Below, in pieces: positions 5,704-11,736 of a stretch of 11,736 bases of DNA. The translations under genes were made by a program, and so were the position numbers. Source of the stretch: Acanthamoeba lenticulata (taxonomy: Eukaryota > Discosea > Longamoebia > Acanthamoebidae); contig NAVB01001597.1 of the NCBI GenBank assembly GCA_002179805.1, forward strand, positions 1 through 11,736. Direction: 5' to 3'. Below the pieces are notes generated by a model. That model was given only the letters and a program-made list of their open reading frames with translations. It did not search any database and was not told the DNA's origin. Position 1 is the first letter of the stretch. Each line of letters begins with the position of its first letter.

Positions 5704-8245
5704 ATGTCAATCAAGGAGGATGAGGTGCGACGCCAGTTCGCTGACATAGGCCAAGATCTAAACGACGGAGAGCTCTTGCAAAGGGCAATTCGACTATGCG
5801 TAGAGTATGGACAGTCGCCGGCAGACCTCGCAATCAAATGGGAGACCTTTTTGGTCAATGAAAAAGTGCCGCCAGGGCCACCGACACAGCCGTATATGGT
5901 CAAGTTTACTGAGTGGCTTAAGGCCAACACAGTTGCCCGCCCAACCAAGCACTCCCGCAGAGCGTTTGCTGGCGCCAGGACCTCCGACAGGTGCGCAGCC
6001 TCCGCCATGTCTCGCTTGTCCAGGTGTCATCTGTGAACAGGTTTCTACCTACATCATACTTGCAGAGATTTGATACACGGCGCTCCCCGAGAGACTCAGC
6101 AGCCACCAGCTGCCGTACAGGACGGAAGTCGGCTGAGCAGAGCGGATGGTCAAGACGGTAGTCATGCGCCTGCGCGTCGCCCTACCGCACCTACGAGCCT
6201 TTCCTTGGCCGCGCTGGAGCGGAGAGCGGTCAGTGGTGCTATAGAAGCTCACCTACTGCCTGCCGCCACATTGTCTCGAGAGAACATGGGCGCCGAATCC
6301 AAAAACAACGGAGGAACGGATGAGGATGTCGTGACAGTGGAAGTGGTGGGCGTGGGCAGCTATCGATATCAGTGCGACAAGATGATCGCACGCACTCACG
6401 CTTTCGACGACGCGCTCACCAGAGCCGCTGAGCGCCTGGCCGACCGCTTCGGATTCCCCAGTACAGGCGCGTTGCACGTGCACGGCGACCAACTCTACTG
6501 TGTTGCTCGCGTTTGCGTGAAAGATCACGAAGCACCCATTGATGAATTGGGTGTCTATCTCGAGAGCACGGTCAGTAGTGGCCAACCTCGCACACGGTAC
6601 TGCCGCCATCGCCCACTTTTGCCTCGTGAGGACTACATCTGACATCAGAAGCCGTCATCTGTGTCTGTTTCTTTCGGACTTTCCCACCCCGCCACCACAG
6701 GCTAGACCTGAGGGCGATCGACACATGCAGTCTTTTCCCGGGCCAGGTAATTGGTGTTGAGGGAGCCAATCTCGATGGCAAGAAGCTTGTCGCCCAGCGG
6801 CTCTTTGACGACGCTCGTCCGCCTCGCCTGGCTTCAGTTGCCGCGCCAGCACTGTCAAGCCATGTCAAAATCCTGCTTGCTGCGGGACCGTTCACTGCTG
6901 CTGCGCTCCGGGATGTATGTCGCTCCTCCTCTCTACCCCCCCCCCAAACTTATCGATCAAGCAGTAACTACCCTTTTCTTGTTCCTTACACTGAGCCAGC
7001 ATTTGTTCCAATTTCTTTCTACGACCACCAGTGGTCTTATCAGGCGTCCGTATTACCCGCTATTGTGGAAGTGGCCAAGGCACAGGCCGTACACGCCGTG
7101 ATCCTCTTGGGACCTTTTGTTGATGCGGAGGTTCACTAGCAACTCCCCCCCCCTCCTCCCCTTCCTTGATTTCACTTGGCAGCATCAGCAGCATACACTT
7201 CGCCCTAGAAGAGGATCCCAAGGGCTAGTGGGCATGATATAGCACGAAGAGATGTTGACTGGAGTAGTGCAACGCTCCTCCCTTCTTATTACCTCCGTGA
7301 TGCATGTTTGACAGGCGTGGGAGTCGGGTGCGGCAGCCGTTCCCGATACGGCCTTCGATGTTCTCTTTGAGAAAAACCTCCTTCGGCCTCTGTGTACCGC
7401 TCTCTCGTCCCTCAACAGCTCGCCGCAGCTTGTCCTGGTTCCGTCTCTGCGCGATGCGCACCATCACCCCGTCTATCCGCAGCCGCCCTACGAATGCTCG
7501 CCGGCTATTCTGGTAAGCTAACTCATCCTTCTCTTCCCTCTCCCTCTTTCTCTTTCTTTCGTCTGTCTTGGCCAAGCTTATTTACCACATTTTCAGGCCA
7601 ACAAGTGGCGTGGTGTACACTTGGCACCCAACCCGGCCCTCGTGCGAGTCAATGGCCTAACATTGGGCATGACTTCGCATGATGTTCTCCGCGACCTCTC
7701 CCGTCACGTGTTCCTCAAGTACGTATTGTGTGTCACGCACGGGTGTGGAGTTTGGAGGTGGCTCTATGGTCATAGAGCTCACGCGAGGTGGATGTCAATG
7801 AAGGGGAGAGGATCGCGACAAACCGCTAGGCTTGCATTTGGCTGGCCACTTGCTGAAGCAGGGCAACCTTTACCCCGTGTATCCGCCAGCGCGAGACGTG
7901 CCTCTTGATTCCACGCAGCTCTCCCACCTCGAGCTACCCTTTATGCCAGACGTATTTATCTCAGCCTTTTTCCTTCCCCCTTCTCTCCCCCCCCCCAAAA
8001 CACCATTACCCACTACTCGCCCACGTGGATTGATATAAACCACCTTTCAGGTGCTCGCGGTTCCTTCTGGCCAACTACCGATCTTTGCCCAAGAGATCAA
8101 CGGGACCGTGTGTGTGAATCCAGGCCTCGCCCTTGACGGCGCCGCCTACGGCACAGTTACCCTGCTGACCATGCATGCTGCTTCGGGCGACACGCAGCCC
8201 TTGAGCACTGCGGAAAGGCTCGAGGCCCTCGTTTTGCGACTTTAA
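5704..8245 (+). CDS. POLA2: DNA polymerase alpha subunit B (primase-polymerase B subunit)
   Basis: This is the regulatory B subunit of nuclear DNA polymerase alpha-primase, which tethers the catalytic subunit during primer synthesis. Nine exons join in phase: 5704-5990, 6066-6596, 6701-6914, 7032-7130, 7183-7227, 7315-7512, 7597-7718, 7804-7951 and 8051-8245. They give 612 residues; human POLA2 has about 600. The N-terminal helical domain (1-80) contains LCVEYGQSPADLA. A low-complexity linker follows, then the OB-fold region with LFPGQVIGVEGANLDGKKL (284-302). The inactive phosphoesterase-like domain has AAGPFT (333-338), LLGPFVDAE (369-377), VPSLRDAHHHPVYPQPPY (434-451), YPVYPP and PDVLAVPS. 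The C-terminal NGTVCVNPG is also typical of the family. The start lies in ACCATGT. Exon 5 is the least certain: it is only 45 nt and its donor is GTGGGC, yet it begins with the His expected after VDAE. The acceptor before exon 8 has a weak pyrimidine tract. The gene diverges from the 4E-T-like gene and converges on the next one. Confidence 0.92.
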
Positions 8246-8398
8246 AGGAACCCAAATTGTGCGACCCATCCAACAACATGTGGCCACGATCAACCTCTTC
8301 TTGGCACACACACACACACACACTCAAGAGCGAAAAGGGTGTATGCTGTTTACATCAAGCACCACCACTCCGCACAGTGGAAACCAAGTTGCTTGCCT
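8246..8398. other. Convergent intergenic spacer with CA microsatellite
   Basis: This 153-bp gap lies between the POLA2 stop and the stop of the minus-strand neighbour. It contains a CA dinucleotide run at 8305-8322. No AATAAA is visible on the plus strand, so POLA2's poly(A) signal is not identified. Confidence 0.6.
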
Positions 8399-8965
8399 TC
8401 AGAAGCCGGAGATACTGCAGTTGGGGTCAGTCTCGAAATAAGGGCAGTAGGAAGGGATAGTGAAGATCTCCTTGGGCACTCGCGCAGGATCGCTGGTGTA
8501 GTAGCTCATCACCATGTTGCTCGCCGGCTGGTACAGCCACGAGAGTTGACATGGCCTGCCTGTCTCTACGCTGACCCACCACCCAAACTTAGCCACTGGT
8601 GGCACAGTTTTGGCCCAACCTTGGCAATCCCGCTCGTTGATGGACGTCACTCCCAAGTATTCCGTCTGGTTGCCCCGACGAAGCCAGTCCGGAGACGGCG
8701 GCAGCACATTGCCGCAGGCGTAGGGATTTGTGCACAGACAGCACGTTCGATTGCCCGGAGTGACTCGCCAGGTGTGGGTTTTGACATGTAAGATGATGAA
8801 GGCGTCTCCGTGCTCATTGGCGATGACCTGTGATACCGCGGGAATGTCCCATCGGTAGTGGTACTCCGTGACTCCCTGAGTGTTGTTTTGATCATCCACC
8901 ACCGCCGCGGCAAACTTGAAGACTTCATCCCACACTGGCGGTGACTGCTGCCTTTGTGATTGCAT
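8399..8965 (-). CDS. Cys/Trp-rich, probably secreted protein; N-terminus uncertain
   Basis: The open frame encodes 188 residues from ATG at 8965. It has a CCLC cluster followed by a further Cys (TCCLCTNPYAC), then DWLRRGNQTEYLGV, GWAKTVPP, FGWWVSVETGRPCQLSWLY and a terminal YCPYFETDPNC. The order 'YLG, then C-x-x-W, then aromatic-rich segment, T/V-x-x-RP, then Tyr, then YC' resembles a plant and protist family of unknown function that is ependymin-like in spacing; I am not sure. Cysteine content suggests an oxidising compartment. No signal peptide follows 8965, but a strong candidate lies one intron upstream: at 9127-9094 the frame ASWLFLCFLVV ends in donor G/GTGACG and joins an acceptor at 8977 in phase. 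That gives a hydrophobic core followed by AAQA, a classic cleavage site. No ATG precedes that segment in frame, so the true start is unresolved. There is no intron within 8399-8965. Confidence 0.6.
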   Translation of the reverse strand: MQSQRQQSPPVWDEVFKFAAAVVDDQNNTQGVTEYHYRWDIPAVSQVIANEHGDAFIILHVKTHTWRVTPGNRTCCLCTNPYACGNVLPPSPDWLRRGNQTEYLGVTSINERDCQGWAKTVPPVAKFGWWVSVETGRPCQLSWLYQPASNMVMSYYTSDPARVPKEIFTIPSYCPYFETDPNCSISGF

Positions 8966-9263
8966 GGCTTGTGCTGCTGTCCGTGAAGGTGTTAGTGTTT
9001 CTATTCAGGCGTTTGGCGTTTTGTTTGTTTTTTGTTCGTGTTTTTTCAAAAGGTGTACGCACCAACGACAGAAAGGAGGCAAATGAACGTCACCCACCAC
9101 CAAGAAGCACAGAAATAACCATGAGGCTGCATTTGCCGTGGGGGTTGGGTGTCTCTGTGGTGGACCTTGAGTGTTTTTTTGCGGCCAAACAAGCTCAACA
9201 AATGCACAAACCCATTTATTGCGCGCCGTGTCCGGCAATATTGCGAATTGTTTTCGTTTTCAC
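8966..9263. other. Spacer with candidate signal-peptide exon and T-rich run
   Basis: This is the gap between two minus-strand genes. It holds the candidate upstream exon described for the Cys/Trp-rich gene (9094-9127 and possibly further right), a GT/T-rich stretch at 9000-9050 and the poly(A) signal candidate of the ADCK2-like gene. Nothing else is recognised. Confidence 0.4.
9215..9220 (-). terminator. Poly(A) signal candidate (AATAAA) for the ADCK2-like gene
   Basis: On the minus strand AATAAA lies about 44 nt downstream of the stop codon at 9264-9266, a suitable position for 3'-end formation. Short motif, so moderate support only. Confidence 0.4.
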
Positions 9264-11528
9264 CTACGGGGCGGACGGGGGCCGAAAAAGAGCCGGAAGG
9301 CGAGCGGCAAGCCGCGCCTTGATGTAAGCATCGCGAATGGCCCGGTCCTTTACCAGGAGGGGCACGGCCCGCTGTAGTAGGTTGAGGTCTGGATCCAACT
9401 GCCGCCCAAGCCCTGGAGAAGAAACAGAAAACTTGGACTTACCACGAAGAAGAAGAAGAAGAAGAAGAACGGTAGAGCACCTTCAATCACCACAGTGCCG
9501 ATGATGAGTGTGGTAAAGTTGGCTTCGAGGATGACCTTGTTGTTACGTGCAATACTCAGCATTTCGAAGAATATTTCGGACAGCGGCACCTCGTCCAAGC
9601 GCGTCAGCTTCACCCTGGAGAGCAGTTTCCGCACTTGATCTGGGCGCCCCCCCCCCCGCAACATGCAAAACCAGGCAAGTCATGAGAGAGAACGGGAGGA
9701 GGATGGCGATGAGGGCCCTCTTTGAGCTGCTCCAAGAGAGCTCTGACCTGAAAACTGCTGAATGGCCTCTGGTGTGAGGTGTTCCTGCCCTTCGGTGATG
9801 AGGCGGCCCGCGAGATCCGCGTCGCCTGCGCACCGCGTCCACGCACGTATATCCATCCCCCCCCCCCACCACACGTCCGATGCGCGGACGACAATGTGAG
9901 CCCTGGCAGCAGCAACAACAACAACACCTCGCGCTCTCTCTCTCTCTCTCTCTCTCTTGCATACTCACTCACACATACAAAAACAAACGATGCCAAACCC
10001 AGTTCCCCCTCCCCCAATCTCTCGGCAGGCGGGCAGGCCCAGGGAGGCCGAGGGAGGAGAAGGATCGTGTTCTTTGGGGGGGGGGGAAGAGAGCGGATGG
10101 GGGGAGGAGAGGAGGCGCACCCGCGACCACCGCCGAGAAGAGTTTGAGAAAGTTTTCGCGGTCCTTGTCGGACAGCTGCGTGACGAGACCGACATCGAGG
10201 AGCACTACCTGTGGCGTTGCGTTGGGACCGTGCCCCTCGTCCACGAGGATGTTGCCCGGGTGTAGGTCCGCATGCACAAAATTATCCACGAGCATCATCT
10301 TCAAGAAGGCGTCCATGCCCACTGAGGCGATGGTTTGGCGGACCTCGGGAGAGATGTCCTCCCGCGTGAATCTGCTCACGGAACGCACGGAACGTAGCTT
10401 GTAAGGAAGCGTAAGGAGGAGAACGAGGACGAGGACGAGGACGATAATGACGACGATGGCACGAAAGAGAGAGGGAGAGAGAGGGCGAACCGTTCGATGT
10501 GGAGACCCGGTTCGAAGGACTCAACCAGCACGAGCGGGTGGTAGAAGCCCTCCACGGGAGTGGGGAAGCGGATGGCCTGCGCCTCCTGAAAGTTCTGCTT
10601 GAAGTGGACCAGGTTGCCGGCCTCCACGGCCAGGTTGCACTGTGCATTCATGCTGCAGTCCTCTCCCCCCCCAAATCACCGCCACCATGAGAGAAAGGGC
10701 CAAAAGCACCCAGATAAATAAATGTTTCATGAAAAACTTGGAAAAACATGTGCGCATCACTTACTTCGAAAATAGAAAGTGGAGGGGGGGGGGCAGAAAT
10801 TTCATCTCGTCTCATCTCTCCTTCAGCAGCCACCACCAGGAGAGAGAGAAAAAAGAGAAGGAAGGGATTATTATCTTGCAGATTGCCGATTGCGGATTGG
10901 GGAAGAGGGACAAAGGACGAACCGGGCGGCAAAATTGTTGACGTTGGCGCTCAATTGTAGCCAGGGTGCGTTCCAGGTCCACTCTACAAATCGCGCGAGA
11001 GCCTGCAAGAGGGCCAGATCGCGCGCGATGTGCTCCTTCACGTGCGGGTGCCGCACTTTGACAGCTACATCGCGTACGCCATCGATCGGGATCTTGAGCT
11101 CCGCCCGGTACACCTGTCGGCACATACACACCATCCACCCCCCACCCATCCATTTCGACAAGACACACGCACACGCACACGCACACACGCAAAGAGATTG
11201 ACATGTGGATAAGATTTGTTAAACAAAAAACAAAAAAAAACAAAAAAACAACAAAAAAACAAAAACAAAAGGGGGGAGGGAGGGAAGAAGAGCAGAAGAC
11301 GCAAGGCAAGCGATCTGTGGAGGAGCGCACCTGAGCGACAGCACCAGAGGCGATAGGGGTCGTCGGGAAGTCGGAGAAGATCTGCGAGATGTCCCGCCCA
11401 AAGGCCTTTCGGAACATTCGGCGCGTGTGGCGCATCGCGTGCGCGGGCGCCTGGCTGCGTAATCCGGCCAGCCGCTGACAAAGATGCTCCGGCAGCAAGT
11501 CGCGTCTTGTGGAAAGCCACTGCCCCAG
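9264..11528 (-). CDS. ADCK2: ABC1/UbiB-family kinase, ADCK2-like, 5' end outside window
   Basis: Seven exons join in phase: 11528-11331, 11113-10923, 10652-10491, 10371-10121, 9825-9748, 9639-9481 and 9412-9264. They give 395 residues plus stop; human ADCK2 is over 600, so roughly 200 N-terminal residues lie to the right. In the visible fragment: LGQWLSTRRD at the start (the KxGQ Lys would be the last residue of the missing exon), the Ala-rich loop SGAVAQVY (61-68), the VAVK lysine (85) and EAGNL (140-144). The family signature VDNFVHADLHPGNILV (212-227) is followed by LLDVG (241-245). The C-terminus has LEANFTTL and EGLGRQLDP. ABC1 kinases are atypical ATPases/kinases of mitochondria and plastids; ADCK2 relatives are linked to mitochondrial lipid and coenzyme Q metabolism. 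The DFG triplet is DVG here, within the variation seen in ADCK2. Introns are 68-295 nt and carry CT repeats and C/G runs. Confidence 0.9.
9445..9469. repeat. GAA trinucleotide microsatellite in an ADCK2-like intron
   Basis: A run of GAA triplets (TTC on the gene's strand) forms the polypyrimidine body of the 68-nt intron 9413-9480. A similar run at 11547-11566 lies in the intron before the first visible exon, in the same relation to the acceptor. Confidence 0.65.
9931..9956. repeat. CT dinucleotide microsatellite
   Basis: An uninterrupted run of about a dozen CT units lies within the 295-nt ADCK2-like intron 9826-10120. Apparent open frames through it (SLSLSLS or REREREE) are artefacts. Confidence 0.85.
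11164..11277. repeat. AC-rich and A-rich simple sequence in intron
   Basis: CA-type repeats (11164-11189) and an A-rich AAAAAACAAC-type stretch (11220-11270) occupy much of the 217-nt intron 11114-11330 of the ADCK2-like gene. On the gene's strand the A-rich stretch is a long T-rich tract, though it sits far from the acceptor. Confidence 0.6.
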
Positions 11529-11736
11529 CTGATGAACACAATAATGAAGAAGAAGAAGAAGAAGAGAGCAGAGACCGTAGCGCGTCAGCACCACCACCAC
11601 CACCCAGCGTCATCATCGCGCCCACCACACGACAGACAGATATTCTGTGGTGAATGGGTGCGTCGTTGGAGTTCGCGCGTACACACCACACACACACGCA
11701 CACACAGCCACGACCCCCCCCGGGGGGATGTGGAGA
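11529..11736 (-). other. Presumed intron of the ADCK2-like gene running off the window
   Basis: On the minus strand the acceptor TTCATTATTGTGTTCATCAG ends at 11529, next to the LGQW exon. Upstream sequence is CT/CA simple repeats and a C-run followed by a G-run (11714-11727). No coding exon with the expected GPTFIK-like end is seen, so that exon lies beyond 11736. Confidence 0.55.

Noticed and set aside
9543..10017. Minus-strand frames with RERERE and CCCCCC runs
   Set aside because: They read through the CT microsatellite and an intron of the ADCK2-like gene.
11065..11703. Minus-strand frames rich in Cys, Val, Ser and Leu near the right edge
   Set aside because: Simple-sequence translations (CA, GAA and T runs) within introns; only 11331-11528 and 10923-11113 match the kinase family.

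Overview
This is eukaryotic nuclear DNA. Protein-coding frames are broken by many short GT-AG introns (46-295 nt) and resume in phase in conserved families. Dense GC-rich genes, tiny introns, microsatellites, C/G homopolymers inside introns and Tc1/mariner-type transposon debris fit a free-living amoebozoan such as Acanthamoeba. The genus is inference from style and protein families, not proof.

Left third (1-3410): an AT-richer repeat and transposon island. It holds small palindromes (85-174), a module array (252-346), a roughly 2 kb Tc1/mariner-like element (about 412-2406) and a 376-bp MITE-like element abutting it (2409-2784). Beyond these lie a second module array in the opposite polarity with a 49-bp higher-order repeat (2881-3048) and a fragment of another transposon copy (3058-3135). 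The larger element carries a DD38E transposase on the plus strand. On the minus strand it carries a decayed second reading frame, broken by a single-base indel that the fragment at 3083-3133 lacks.

Middle (3411-8245): a divergent gene pair. On the minus strand, five exons (3411-5391) encode a 514-residue, low-complexity, Ser/Pro-rich protein with three PPPG-hydrophobic motifs and an SRFSSWF patch; I suggest a 4E-T-like or GYF-partner mRNA regulator. On the plus strand, nine exons (5704-8245) encode a 612-residue DNA polymerase alpha subunit B (POLA2), essentially complete. The 312-bp gap between them holds a TATA-like run suited to the minus gene and a perfect 16-bp E2F-type palindrome just upstream of the POLA2 start.

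Right (8399-11736): two minus-strand genes. One (8399-8965 or longer) is a Cys/Trp-rich, probably secreted or lumenal protein that I recognise only loosely. The other (9264 to beyond the right edge) is an ABC1/UbiB-family ADCK2-like mitochondrial kinase; seven exons are visible and its N-terminus lies outside the window.

POLA2 and its neighbours do not form a known pathway cluster; the layout is ordinary compact protist gene packing. I did not find a convincing new molecular system. The most unusual material is the module-array and transposon island and the E2F-like control site of POLA2.
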